DNA from: Gammaproteobacteria bacterium
GTDB lineage: Bacteria; Pseudomonadota; Gammaproteobacteria; Enterobacterales; Psychrobiaceae
Direction: 5' to 3'
Assembly (NCBI GenBank): GCA_013214965.1
Contig: JABSRU010000007.1
Coordinates: forward strand, 62,001-126,000
Length of the DNA: 64,000 bases
Part shown: piece by piece, positions 10,899-19,985 of the stretch
How positions within the stretch are numbered: the stretch's first letter is position 1
How the letters are laid out: each line of letters opens with the position of its first letter
Position numbers and translations under genes: made by a program
The notes under the pieces: model-generated
What the model saw: only the letters and a program-made list of their open reading frames with translations
The model's database searches: none
Told to the model about the DNA's origin: nothing

Positions 10899-11366
10899 TT
10901 AAGCCTTGTCGAAACAAATTTCGATTACTGCTTTACCATCAATGCAGGTAAAAGGGATCATGATTTTAGGGCCATCGAATTGATGTGAAATCGTGTGATC
11001 TTTACCAGACACAACAATCGGGGTTGCCATACCAAAGTCATAGCCTTTTTGACCTAATAAGTTTTTAGCGCCGCCAGCAACCATATTAGTTATTTCACCA
11101 ACCATATCAGTTACTTCTTCATTGATTTTTCCTGGGTTTTCCCCCAGCATTTTTTGCATGATCGATAATGCCAGTTTTTTTTCAAATGAAATAGATAGTG
11201 ACCCTTTGGTGTCTGGTCCGACTAAACCGATAAGTCCTGATACATCGCCATGAGCAATTTCATTGCGTTTTAATATCGGCTTCCCTGGTTTTAATTTAGT
11301 AGAGGCCATTATTTCTAGTACATTTATTAAAGAATCTAAAAATGGATTGATAAATTCAGCTTTCAT
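10899..11366 (-). CDS. cheX: CheX-like chemotaxis phosphatase (155 aa)
   Basis: A small protein of the CheC/CheX family, which removes phosphate from CheY-P. The catalytic Exx(x)N motif is present in GEITNMVAGGAKNL (Glu91, Asn94). Only one such motif is visible, typical of the CheX type. No chemotaxis operon adjoins it; zur lies upstream and a DUF4856 gene downstream. Such orphan CheX proteins can serve other receiver domains. A candidate terminator follows. The gene could equally be annotated 'chemotaxis protein CheX domain protein'. Confidence 0.82.
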   Translation of the reverse strand: MKAEFINPFLDSLINVLEIMASTKLKPGKPILKRNEIAHGDVSGLIGLVGPDTKGSLSISFEKKLALSIMQKMLGENPGKINEEVTDMVGEITNMVAGGAKNLLGQKGYDFGMATPIVVSGKDHTISHQFDGPKIMIPFTCIDGKAVIEICFDKA

Positions 11367-11400
11367 GGGCGGCTAAAATCCTTTGGTAATATTATTATAG

Positions 11401-11844
11401 TTAATCGACTCGGCACTGATGACATAAACCATAGGCTTCTACGGTTTGTTTTTTTACTTGAAAATCATTTAGTCGAGCTTGATCGTTAATTGATTGTTGT
11501 ATTAGGAGCGAATGAACTTCCTGAACATCTTGGCATTTTTCACAAATAAATAGTTGGAGCTGATGCAGGTCAGAAAAATCATTACAGGCAATAAACGAAT
11601 TTTGAGATTCAACACGATGAATAAAGTGTTGTTCTAACAAAAAATCTAACGCGCGATAAACCGTAGGCGGTTTAGCGGATGAATCAGTTGTTTTTAAGTT
11701 ATCCAACAAGTCATAAGCGCTGATCGCACCTTGAGCTTCTAATAAAAGCTTTAACACTTTTCGACGAATCGCGGTAAATCGTGCACCTCGACCATCACAT
11801 AATGTTTGAGCACTCTCTAATAATGTATTGATTTTTGTTGTCAT
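11401..11844 (-). CDS. zur: Zinc uptake regulator Zur, Fur family (147 aa)
   Basis: A Fur-family repressor. The N-terminal winged helix contains AKPPTVYRALDFLLEQ, which is nearly identical to the equivalent stretch of enterobacterial Zur and differs from Fur. The structural zinc cysteines are C101/C104 (CEKC) and C141/C144 (CHQC). The protein is shorter than E. coli Zur and lacks the His-rich tail. It normally represses znuABC and zinc-sparing paralogues when zinc is plentiful; no znu genes lie in this window. It is followed by cheX after a 34-bp gap, so co-transcription is possible. Zur is favoured over Fur. Confidence 0.87.
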   Translation of the reverse strand: MTTKINTLLESAQTLCDGRGARFTAIRRKVLKLLLEAQGAISAYDLLDNLKTTDSSAKPPTVYRALDFLLEQHFIHRVESQNSFIACNDFSDLHQLQLFICEKCQDVQEVHSLLIQQSINDQARLNDFQVKKQTVEAYGLCHQCRVD

Positions 11845-11927
11845 TTTATTTTTATTTTATTTTTATTGGATTAACTTTAACACCAATAAAAACTTTTGGT
11901 AATAGTTATTATTAATAAATATAGCAG

Positions 11928-12965
11928 CTAAGGGTTTTTGAGATTGCTAGTCGTTTGCTCTCTTATCTCGCCAGGCGTCTGTCCTGTCCACTGTTTACAG
12001 CGGCGATGAAATGAACGAACTTCAGAGAACCCTAGTCTGTTGGCAATATCTGAAAATGATAATGGACTGTTTTTTAAGTAGTCATGTGCTAATTCTTGCC
12101 TGACTTGATCTAACAGTTGTTGATAGTTAATTGACTCTTGTTGCAGTTTTCGTTGCAGGGTACGAGGGGGCAGATTAAGTTGTTGAGCGGTAATTTCTTT
12201 ACGGACTACTCCTTGTTTTAACTGGGCCCTGATTGAGTTTTTAACTTTGATAGAGAGAACCGAGTTGTCATGGTTGAGTACTAGCATTTGAGTTGATGCA
12301 TGTTGCTCTAAGGTTTTTCTTAATGATTGGTCGGGTTGGCGCAACGGTTTTTCGATTTGAATTTTACTAATCACTAAACCGCTTTTTTGTTGGTTAAATA
12401 AAATAGGACAGTTAAATGTTTGCTGATAAATTTTGACAATATCGGCAGTCGGCTTGTCATGTTCTAATCGCAGTTCGATCGGACTTTGATTGGAGTTAGT
12501 GAGCCATTTTGCATAGGCACACCAAGATGCCAGTACGTTATCAATCATGTGTCGGCGTACTATGGGGTCGCTGTAAGCACCATGCCATTGAATAATTATT
12601 TGATTGTTGTCTTCGGTAAGCGAAGTAACTCCCATGTCTCCGACTAATTTTTCGTAGGGAACAATGCGATTAATCGCTTCACGCAAGGTTGAGCAACTCA
12701 TGGTGATATAGCCTAACGCGCGATAGGAACCCGGCTGAACATGGCGACCAGACTTTAATCCCAATAACGGATCGCCCGATTGTTCTATCAGGTTTTTGAT
12801 TAATCGCTGAAATTGTTCACCGCTTATGGATGCATTCTCTTTATTGATTAATGAAGCGGGTATATTAGCCGCGGTCAAGGCGCAACCGATTGATAATTTA
12901 GCTGCTTTGGCATAACGTAAATATTGTTGCACTGCCTCAATGGAGGCCGAACCGAGGTTTTTCAT
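11928..12965 (-). CDS. AraC family transcriptional regulator (345 aa)
   Basis: The N-terminal part (about 20-210) is of the Arabinose_bd type, as in OruR/ArgR-like regulators. The C-terminal AraC domain is visible from LNLPPRTLQRKLQQESINYQQLLDQ to FSEVRSFHRRCKQWTGQTPGE, including the second helix-turn-helix. It is divergent from the flavoprotein-dehydrogenase-kinase operon with about 118 bp between starts, so it most likely controls that operon. The inducer is unknown; related regulators beside lipid or glycerol genes respond to small organic molecules. Confidence 0.87.
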   Translation of the reverse strand: MKNLGSASIEAVQQYLRYAKAAKLSIGCALTAANIPASLINKENASISGEQFQRLIKNLIEQSGDPLLGLKSGRHVQPGSYRALGYITMSCSTLREAINRIVPYEKLVGDMGVTSLTEDNNQIIIQWHGAYSDPIVRRHMIDNVLASWCAYAKWLTNSNQSPIELRLEHDKPTADIVKIYQQTFNCPILFNQQKSGLVISKIQIEKPLRQPDQSLRKTLEQHASTQMLVLNHDNSVLSIKVKNSIRAQLKQGVVRKEITAQQLNLPPRTLQRKLQQESINYQQLLDQVRQELAHDYLKNSPLSFSDIANRLGFSEVRSFHRRCKQWTGQTPGEIREQTTSNLKNP

Positions 12966-13083
12966 GACTTTAATACCAAATAAGTGGCTTAATTAGACCA
13001 ATGACTTGGCTCAAATAGTCACAGATTAGTCATGGATTGTCTATAACATAGATTATCAATTGGATAAATATTGGAGAGTGAGT

Positions 13084-14688
13084 ATGCGTCGTTGGAATGG
13101 TTGGGGGGATGAAGCCAATAGGTTAGCATTACCTGATAATGCCAGAGCCTTTTTGTCGGAGCGCGTGGGCGAGGCAATGCCGTTGCCCGATGCGACGTTA
13201 GCGTCGGTGATCAAGACCGTACCGGCATCGCGATTACCTGAACATCCGTTGATTGATCGCAGCGAAGAAGAGCGAGTTCGTCATGCTAGGGGTCAAAGCT
13301 TACCCGATTGGCTAGCGATGCGAAGTGGTGAGTTTAATATTTTTCCTGATGGTGTCGCTTTTCCTGAAACCACTGATCAGGTTGCGCAGTTATTGGCTTT
13401 TTGTCATCAGCAAGACATTGTCGTTATTCCCTATGGTGGCGGCACTAGTGTCGCTGGACATATCACGCCATTAAAGTCGAAAAAACCTATTTTAACCGTC
13501 GATATGGGGCGAATGAATCGATTAATCGATTTAGAACCGCAGAGTTTAATCGCGACTTTTGGCGCTGGCACACCGGGTCCTCAAGTCGAATCTCAACTTC
13601 ATGCGCTGGGTTATACCTTAGGGCACTTTCCTCAATCCTTTGAATTGGCTACGATTGGTGGCTGGGTTGCGAGTAGATCTAGTGGTCAACAGTCATTACG
13701 TTATGGTCGAATTGAGCAATTATTTGCTGGGGGTCGCATCGAAACGCTACAGGGAGCAATGGACATTAATACCTATCCTGCCTCGGCGGCAGGTCCCGAT
13801 ATTAAAGAGATGGTACTTGGCTCGGAAGGGCGAATGGGGATTATTTCTGAAGTTAAAGTACGGGTCACAAAATTAGCCGAACAGGAAAATTTTTATGTTG
13901 CGTTTTTTAGTCACTGGCAGCAAGCGAAAAGTGCGGCGCAGTTAATGGTGCAATCGGGCATTCAGTTGTCGATGTTGCGATTAAGTAATGCGGTTGAAAC
14001 ACAAACTCAATTAGCATTGGCCGGACAGCAAACGCAAATCATGTTGCTAGAAAAACTTTTAGCATTAAAGGGCGCGGGCGATCAAAAATGCATGATGACC
14101 TTTGGTGTAACGGGCTCAAAAGTGCAATGCCGTTCATCACTATCCCAAGTGAAAAAAGTGATTAAAAGCCATCAAGGGGTTTATACCGGGACTCGATTAG
14201 GAAAGCATTGGGCTAAAAAACGTTTTACCATGCCTTATTTAAGAGAAACCCTATGGCAGCAAGGCTTTGTCGTAGACACGTTAGAAACAGCGACCGATTG
14301 GGATAATGTCGATAACTTATTAAATAAAATAGAGCAAACTCTCGCTAGCGCACTGGATCAACACCATGAAAAAGTGCATGTATTCACTCATTTATCTCAT
14401 TTTTATAGCCAAGGGTGTAGTATTTACACCACCTATGTTTTTCGTTGCGCAAGTAGCTACCAGCAAACGTTAGCTTGGTGGCATCAGCTAAAACATAGCA
14501 CATCAGAAGTTATCGTTAATAATCGTGGCACCATTAGTCATCAGCATGGTGTTGGTAAAGATCATGCGCCGTATTTAGCGGTTGAAAAAGGTGAACTCGG
14601 CATGTTGGCAATCCGTTCGTTATATGATGCTTTCGATCCTGATCAGCGAATGAATCCTGGTACGTTATTAATGGATAGAGATATCTAG
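13084..14688 (+). CDS. Alkylglycerone-phosphate synthase-like FAD-binding oxidase (534 aa)
   Basis: A flavoprotein of the FAD/PCMH family resembling alkyl-DHAP synthase, which swaps the acyl chain of acyl-DHAP for a fatty alcohol in ether lipid synthesis. The FAD-binding stretch runs from IPYGGGTSVAGH through MNRLIDLEPQ to IGGWVASRSSGQQSLRYGR. The catalytic-site segment SHQHGVGKDHAPYL keeps the paired His of animal AGPS. I chose the ATG at 13084 (MRRWNGWGDE) because GGAGAG lies 5 bases upstream and family members start this way; a TTG at 13060 is in frame. It is the first gene of an operon with GlpD-like and FGGY genes. In bacteria the actual substrate is not established. Confidence 0.85.
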   Translation: MRRWNGWGDEANRLALPDNARAFLSERVGEAMPLPDATLASVIKTVPASRLPEHPLIDRSEEERVRHARGQSLPDWLAMRSGEFNIFPDGVAFPETTDQVAQLLAFCHQQDIVVIPYGGGTSVAGHITPLKSKKPILTVDMGRMNRLIDLEPQSLIATFGAGTPGPQVESQLHALGYTLGHFPQSFELATIGGWVASRSSGQQSLRYGRIEQLFAGGRIETLQGAMDINTYPASAAGPDIKEMVLGSEGRMGIISEVKVRVTKLAEQENFYVAFFSHWQQAKSAAQLMVQSGIQLSMLRLSNAVETQTQLALAGQQTQIMLLEKLLALKGAGDQKCMMTFGVTGSKVQCRSSLSQVKKVIKSHQGVYTGTRLGKHWAKKRFTMPYLRETLWQQGFVVDTLETATDWDNVDNLLNKIEQTLASALDQHHEKVHVFTHLSHFYSQGCSIYTTYVFRCASSYQQTLAWWHQLKHSTSEVIVNNRGTISHQHGVGKDHAPYLAVEKGELGMLAIRSLYDAFDPDQRMNPGTLLMDRDI

Positions 14689-14697
14689 GGGAATACG

Positions 14698-16365
14698 ATG
14701 AATAAAGCGGTGTGGTCTCCTGGCTGGCGTGAGCAAGTCATTGAACAGTTACAGTCACAACCAAAAACGTGGGATGTCATTATTATTGGCGGCGGCATTA
14801 CCGGTGCCGGGATTTTACGTGAAGCGGTTAAGTTGGGGCTGAAGACTTTGCTGATTGAGCGTAATGATTTTGCGTGGGGGACCTCTAGTCGCTCTTCAAA
14901 AATGGTTCATGGCGGTTTACGCTATTTGGGGTCGGGGCAGTTGCTGTTAACGTATCATGCGGTGAAAGAACGGCAACGACTGTTAAATGAAGCACCCGAT
15001 TTAGTCCAGCCGCTGAATTACTTAATGACCCACTATGGTCATGATTTCCCTGGACCGTTTTTATTTAATCGATTATTGAGTATTTATGATTGGATGGCCG
15101 GGCAGCATAATCATCAATTTATTAACGATGGCATTGCGGATTTTTTTGCACCAGGGATTAAGCAACATCAATTACAAGGCGCGACCCAATTTGCCGATGC
15201 GGTGACCGATGATGCTAGATTAGTGATGCGGGTGTTAGATGAAGCAACACAACAAGGTGGCACCGCATTAAATTATGTTTCGGCACAGGGGTTTATTGAT
15301 GATAATGACGGTAAGGTCGGTCGTGTAAAAGGCGTGATCTTAAAAGATCAGCTCAGTGGCATTAGTGTCGAGGTGCAAGCCAACGTTGTGATCAATGCAT
15401 CGGGAGTGTGGACCGATCAATTACGTGAAAAATTAAGTCAGCATAAAGTCGTAAATCAGCATGAAGACAATAGTATTGTCATTAGACCGCTAAGAGGAAG
15501 CCATTTGATTTTCCCTGCGTGGCGTTTACCAGCGGCATATTCCATTAGTTTCTTTCACCCTAGCGATCGACGATTGATGTTTATTTTCCCTTGGCAGGGA
15601 GTCACCGTTATCGGGACAACAGACATTGATCATCAGCAAGCGATTAATGCCGAACCTTATATTACACAGTCCGAAGTGGATTACCTGTTAGCGGCGATTA
15701 ACTCACAATTTCCCAGTGCGGATATTACCGAACAAGACGTTATTTCATCTTATTCGGGGGTTCGTCCGGTTGTTGGTACAGGGGAAGGGAAACCATCTGA
15801 TGAAAAACGTGATCACTTTATATGGGATGATCAAGGTGTTATCAGTGTTGCTGGGGGGAAATTAACGACCTTTCGGTTAATTGCATTGGATGTGTTAAAA
15901 ATAGCGCGTGCTTATCTTCCTGATCTTAAGAAGGAGAGTGATGATAGCCGTATTTTTAAATCAATTAATATTGAGCAGCTAAACTGGCCATCCGATTCAC
16001 CGCTAACCACCCAGCAAAAAAAACGTTTAGTGGGTCGATATGGCGAGGCGGCGCCTTTTCTTATAAACAACCCCGGTGATGCTCATTGCATTGTCACCAC
16101 CGACACCCATTATGGTGAGTTACGCTGGGTGTTAGAACACGAAACGGTGATTCATCTTGAAGACTTATTACTGCGTCGCACCCGCTTGGGGCTGTTATTA
16201 AAAGATGGCGCGGCGATTATTTTTAATGAAATAAAACCATTGTGTCAGGAGATATTAGGCTGGGATGATGCACGTTGGCAACAAGAGTTATTGGATTATC
16301 AACGGCTAATTAAACGGTGTTACTCACTGCCTAGTCGTCGCTTAGCTGAGGATAATGATGAGTAA
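14698..16365 (+). CDS. Glycerol-3-phosphate dehydrogenase/oxidase family flavoprotein (555 aa)
   Basis: A GlpD-type FAD enzyme that oxidises sn-glycerol 3-phosphate to DHAP, passing electrons to quinone or O2. The dinucleotide-binding motif is IIIGGGITGAGILREAVKLG, followed by ERNDFAWGTSSRSSKMVHGG, the typical GlpD signature. DAO-type and C-terminal GlpD helical domains complete the length. It starts 9 bp after the AGPS-like gene and overlaps the kinase gene by 11 bp, so the three are one operon. I gave no gene symbol because this may be a paralogue dedicated to the neighbouring flavoprotein rather than the general glpD. Confidence 0.87.
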   Translation: MNKAVWSPGWREQVIEQLQSQPKTWDVIIIGGGITGAGILREAVKLGLKTLLIERNDFAWGTSSRSSKMVHGGLRYLGSGQLLLTYHAVKERQRLLNEAPDLVQPLNYLMTHYGHDFPGPFLFNRLLSIYDWMAGQHNHQFINDGIADFFAPGIKQHQLQGATQFADAVTDDARLVMRVLDEATQQGGTALNYVSAQGFIDDNDGKVGRVKGVILKDQLSGISVEVQANVVINASGVWTDQLREKLSQHKVVNQHEDNSIVIRPLRGSHLIFPAWRLPAAYSISFFHPSDRRLMFIFPWQGVTVIGTTDIDHQQAINAEPYITQSEVDYLLAAINSQFPSADITEQDVISSYSGVRPVVGTGEGKPSDEKRDHFIWDDQGVISVAGGKLTTFRLIALDVLKIARAYLPDLKKESDDSRIFKSINIEQLNWPSDSPLTTQQKKRLVGRYGEAAPFLINNPGDAHCIVTTDTHYGELRWVLEHETVIHLEDLLLRRTRLGLLLKDGAAIIFNEIKPLCQEILGWDDARWQQELLDYQRLIKRCYSLPSRRLAEDNDE

Positions 16366-17914
16366 ACGTTACATTTTTACCATTGATAATGGTACTCAGA
16401 GCGTCCGAGCTTTGCTGTTTGATACTGATGGAAACTTAATTGGTAAAGGCCAACAGCAGCTTATCCCTTATTTTTCCAAGCAACCGGGCTGGGCTGAACA
16501 GGAACCCGAGTATTACTGGCAATCATTAAAGCAAGCGTGCGATAAGCTTTGGGCCTGTGTTGATATCGATCGCGCGGCGATTTGTGGCATGTCGGTAACG
16601 ACTCAACGCGGCACGGTGATAAACCTTGATCAGCAAGGACAACCATTAAGGCCTGCAATCATTTGGTTAGATCAACGCCATGCGGCTATTGAAGGGAGTA
16701 TTAAGGGCTGGTGGGGGTTACTCTTTAAAGTGGCACGTGTTGGCGATGTGATTAAACGTTTTCGCGAAAAATCCCAAGCTATTTGGATTAAACAAAATCA
16801 ACCTGATATTTGGCACAAAACCGATAAATATCTTCTCTTGTCAGGATATTTAACCTATCGCTTAACCGGGAATTACGTTGATTCGGTGGGGGCGCAAGTG
16901 GGTTATCTTCCCTTTGATTATAAAAAATTAAAGTGGGCGTCAAAAAACGACTGGCGCTGGTCTCTTTTATCATTGACCTTGGACATGCTGCCAACACTGG
17001 TGCAACCGGGTCAATTAATGGGGAAAATAACCAAAGAGGCTGCATTACACACCGGTTTACTGGCAGGAACTCCTGTTATTGCCGCCGCGTCGGATAAAGC
17101 TTGTGAAATTTTGGGCTCTGGCGGCACTGATTCTCACATTGGTTGCCTAAGTTATGGCACGACGGCCACTATCAACATGACTAACCAGCGTTATGTCGAA
17201 CCGATCCCTTATATGCCTGCTTATCCGTCAGCTATTCCTGGGGTCTTTAGTTCTGAAGTGATGATTTATCGCGGTTTTTGGATGGTTAGTTGGTTTAAAA
17301 AAGAGTTTGGTCAACACGAACAAAAAATTGCCCAAGCTCGCGGTATTGAACCGGAACAATTGTTTGATGAGCTAGTGAACCAAGTACCCGCTGGTTCCAT
17401 GGGCTTAATGTTACAACCCTATTGGTCTCCCGGTGTTAGAGAGCCTGGCCCTGAAGCGAAAGGTGGCATTATTGGTTTTGGCGATGTCCATACTCGCGCC
17501 CATATTTATCGGGCGATACTTGAAGGGCTAGCCTATGCATTACGAGAAGGGAAAGAACGTATTGAACGACGAAGCGGCAACAAAATAACGGTGTTAAGGG
17601 TTGCTGGTGGCGGTTCTCAAAGTGATGCCGCGATGCAATTAACCGCGGATATCTTTGGGATATCTGCGGAGCGTCCACACACCCATGAAACCTCAGGTCT
17701 TGGCGCAGCGATTAATGTCTGTGTCGGATTAGGGGTGTACCAGAGCTACGAACAAGCCGCTGAAAACATGACGCGCATTGGTGATGTTTTCCACCCTAAT
17801 CAAGCCACCTCAAAAATATATGATCGATTATATCAAGAGGTGTATTTGAAAATGTACCAGCAGCTACAACCGCTTTATCTCTCATTACGCGATATTACTG
17901 GGTATCCTAGTTGA
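16355..17914 (+). CDS. FGGY family carbohydrate kinase, glycerol kinase-like (519 aa)
   Basis: The ATP-dependent sugar/polyol kinase fold is seen in the N-terminal phosphate-1 motif FTIDNGTQSVRALLFD, WAEQEP and GMSVTTQRGTVI, and in the C-terminal RVAGGGSQSDAAMQL. The family phosphorylates glycerol, xylulose and related polyols; the operon context with a G3P dehydrogenase suggests glycerol or a glycerol-like substrate. It overlaps the dehydrogenase by 11 bp. Two adjacent ATGs (16355, 16358) could start it; GAGG is closer to ideal spacing for the second. A substrate other than glycerol is possible, so glpK is not assigned. Confidence 0.85.
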   Translation: MMSKRYIFTIDNGTQSVRALLFDTDGNLIGKGQQQLIPYFSKQPGWAEQEPEYYWQSLKQACDKLWACVDIDRAAICGMSVTTQRGTVINLDQQGQPLRPAIIWLDQRHAAIEGSIKGWWGLLFKVARVGDVIKRFREKSQAIWIKQNQPDIWHKTDKYLLLSGYLTYRLTGNYVDSVGAQVGYLPFDYKKLKWASKNDWRWSLLSLTLDMLPTLVQPGQLMGKITKEAALHTGLLAGTPVIAAASDKACEILGSGGTDSHIGCLSYGTTATINMTNQRYVEPIPYMPAYPSAIPGVFSSEVMIYRGFWMVSWFKKEFGQHEQKIAQARGIEPEQLFDELVNQVPAGSMGLMLQPYWSPGVREPGPEAKGGIIGFGDVHTRAHIYRAILEGLAYALREGKERIERRSGNKITVLRVAGGGSQSDAAMQLTADIFGISAERPHTHETSGLGAAINVCVGLGVYQSYEQAAENMTRIGDVFHPNQATSKIYDRLYQEVYLKMYQQLQPLYLSLRDITGYPS

Positions 17915-17925
17915 GATATGAGATA

Positions 17926-18179
17926 TTATTTTTCTCCCAAAATCTCAAATGAATCATTTCTCAGGCGAGCTTTACGATCTAGAACAATTACCCAGTGTGT
18001 GCGATGAATCATGTCAAAAGCAATATTCATCTCCCAATTAGATGTCAGGTGTTAGCGCCATCCTCCGAAGGTTCCCACTTAACTTTTGAATATTTAACGT
18101 CAGTAAACTCTTGATCTATTATATTTTGCCCTGTTGCTGACGTATGGGATAAAGGACTTATAAGCATAAGTGCAATAAG
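17926..18179 (-). pseudogene. Frameshifted small secreted-protein gene
   Basis: Two minus-strand reading frames abut here. The upstream frame gives a signal peptide-like segment (LIALMLISPLSHTSATGQ) and then IIDQEFTDVKYSKVKWEPS, stopping near 18045. The other frame continues at once with TSNWEMNIAFDMIHRTHW and VIVLDRKARLRNDSFEIL to a TAA at 17926. A single missing base would join them into a protein of about 85 residues. No good start codon precedes the signal segment. The product is not recognised. It could be a true pseudogene or a sequencing error. It fills most of the gap between the FGGY kinase and the following lipoprotein gene. Confidence 0.45.
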
Positions 18180-18314
18180 AAGCTATTTAATAACGTAACC
18201 TATTAATAATTTAATATATTTTTATTTTTCACTATCATTTTTAAGAATGTTTACTGTACTATCATGGTCGATTTATCGGATGAATTTTTAAATTTGACAG
18301 AAGGGAAATGTTTT

Positions 18315-19769
18315 ATGCTAGATAGAATGGGTAAGTTGCTTGTGCCAGCAGTACTGGCTGGATTACTGGCTGGTTGTGGTGGTTCTGATGCGCCAGTCGT
18401 TGAAAGGCCACCAGAGGCTAGTAAGTCGATTTCTGTTGCCGGTAAAGTCATTGATGGTTACGTGGTTGGTGCAACCGTGTGGCTTGATTTAGATGGTAAT
18501 GGTCGTTTTGATGATAACTTAGAACCGTCAGTGGTCTCTACCGAGTCAGGTAACTACAGTTTTGAATTTACCGAAGAACAAGCGTCTTGCGTGCCGTATT
18601 CAACCATGTATGTTGAAGTGCCTGTTGGAGCGATTGATGAAGACTCTGGGGTCGTTACGCAAGCCTATCAAATGTCATCTCCGCCATCGATTACGCCATT
18701 ATCTGATGATGATATCCGTAACATTTCGCCATTGACTTCTATTATCTGGGATCAATTTAAGCGTAAATTTAAGAGTAATGACAAAGACAACCTCAGTTGT
18801 GCTGAGTTAAAGTCTGATATTAATTTGCGCAATGAGCTTAAGGAGGAGATTGAGTCAGTCATTCTCACATTGGTCAGTCACTATAATCTGTCTGCGGATC
18901 AAATATATTCTGACTTTATCGCTAAGGGAGATACGGCGGCATACGACTTGGCGCAAACTATTGTTACTGGTATGAAGGCATCTTATAAGCACAAAGTCGC
19001 GTTAGAAAAAATATATCCCACTGCTGAGATACGTGTTGTTATCTATCAAGATAATAAAATGGATGAAGAATACAAGTTCTCCAATGTTTGGTATCGTGAC
19101 GCAGTCGTTTTTTTGGATGATGGAAGTTTATTTGAGATGACTAAGCTATTCGATACTGGGTCATTGGACAAGGTTGATGTTGTTCTGATGAAGCTTCGTA
19201 ATGTTGCTATCGCATGGGGTGATCCGTCTCTTGATGGGAAGTTAAATATTCGTGAAGACACTTATAGAGATCCAGATGGGACTTATCGATGTAGCAACAT
19301 TGAGAGCGTTACTTTTGATAGTAAAGGTATTCGATATGTATTAGGTAACATTGCTCCTTCCATGTCATTCCCTACTATTGATGAGTGTGTCAATAATAAT
19401 TTTGATAAGCCTGAACAGCGCTATTTTTCAGTCAGGTTCACCGAGGGTGATTCAGATTTCTATACGAGTTTCTTTTTTAGAGACGATGCTGCTAACTTCA
19501 CGACATTGAGTCATTGGATTAATGTCAAAGACAAGGCTGCTGTTTTGAAGGCTAATGAATTGATTAGCATGTTTGATTCGTTCCCTTACCGTTTCGATGA
19601 TCCTGTGAATATTAGTTACAGTTACTGGCGTAAAAGTAAAACCTTGGGTAATGTAATTATCAGGAAAGATGATAAAAGCAACTGGGTTAAATCGACGAGT
19701 AAGAATGATGGAACGAGTGTCTACCAATGTAGTTCAGACGGTGTGAACTGGGTCGCTTGTAGCGGTTAA
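18315..19769 (+). CDS. Large lipoprotein of unknown function (484 aa)
   Basis: The ATG at 18315 gives MLDRMGKLLVPAVLAGLLAGC, a classic lipoprotein signal with a lipidated Cys, and AAGGGAAA lies just before it; an upstream in-frame ATG at 18264 would bury the signal. Residues about 35-80 (GKVIDGYVVGATVWLDLDGN, then GRFDDNLEPSVVSTESGNYSF) resemble a carboxypeptidase-regulatory/SdrD B-like fold with an Asp-rich calcium-type loop. The rest is not recognised; a predicted helical middle and beta-rich C-terminus can be seen. It probably stood next to dusA before the island inserted. Cell location is the envelope; the role is unknown. Confidence 0.7.
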   Translation: MLDRMGKLLVPAVLAGLLAGCGGSDAPVVERPPEASKSISVAGKVIDGYVVGATVWLDLDGNGRFDDNLEPSVVSTESGNYSFEFTEEQASCVPYSTMYVEVPVGAIDEDSGVVTQAYQMSSPPSITPLSDDDIRNISPLTSIIWDQFKRKFKSNDKDNLSCAELKSDINLRNELKEEIESVILTLVSHYNLSADQIYSDFIAKGDTAAYDLAQTIVTGMKASYKHKVALEKIYPTAEIRVVIYQDNKMDEEYKFSNVWYRDAVVFLDDGSLFEMTKLFDTGSLDKVDVVLMKLRNVAIAWGDPSLDGKLNIREDTYRDPDGTYRCSNIESVTFDSKGIRYVLGNIAPSMSFPTIDECVNNNFDKPEQRYFSVRFTEGDSDFYTSFFFRDDAANFTTLSHWINVKDKAAVLKANELISMFDSFPYRFDDPVNISYSYWRKSKTLGNVIIRKDDKSNWVKSTSKNDGTSVYQCSSDGVNWVACSG

Positions 19770-19817
19770 ACACTGTTATTGACTGAAGTTTCTAAAATGA
19801 ATATCAAATTGTAAATA

Positions 19818-19867
19818 AGGGTCACACAGTGGCCCTATAGAGTATTTTAAAATGATTTTTAAAATAC
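19818..19867 (+). terminator. Double hairpin after the lipoprotein gene
   Basis: Two hairpins lie one after the other. The first has 8-bp arms including a G-U pair (19818-19825 and 19829-19836). The second is a perfect 11-bp A/T stem with a four-base loop (19842-19852 and 19857-19867). Both lie between the lipoprotein stop and the dusA remnant. At least one probably ends transcription. Confidence 0.55.
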
Positions 19868-19934
19868 CATTTAGATAAAAATCTGTTATTTGGTTGTTTT
19901 ATGTTTTTTTTATTCTCTTTAAGTTGGCGTTTTT

Positions 19935-19985
19935 ATGAAAGATATCCCTGCTTACCGCATCTCTATAGTACCGATGTTAGATTAG
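19935..19985 (+). pseudogene. dusA: Displaced original 5' end of dusA
   Basis: An ATG at 19935 opens a 16-codon frame reading MKDIPAYRISIVPMLD before TAG. The stretch RISIVPMLD aligns with [10 protein letters not shown] of the complete DusA at 24741-25757. It is what remains of the native dusA start after an element inserted in the gene and supplied a new 5' end to the downstream copy. It also contains the left attachment repeat (19954-19985). Confidence 0.75.
19954..19985. repeat. Left attachment-like repeat (attL) in the dusA remnant
   Basis: It matches 24799-24830 at 27 of 32 positions, with 13 identical bases at the start (ACCGCATCTCTAT) and a further identical ATGTTAGATT block. The mismatches suggest that time has passed since insertion, or integration between non-identical att sites. 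Confidence 0.75.

Noticed and set aside
11401-11844. Annotation as Fur itself
   Set aside because: The AKPPTVYRALDFLLEQ stretch and cysteine layout fit Zur better than Fur.
11845-11927. TTTTATTTTTA repeats upstream of zur as an operator
   Set aside because: Low-complexity A/T sequence without the palindrome expected of a Zur box.
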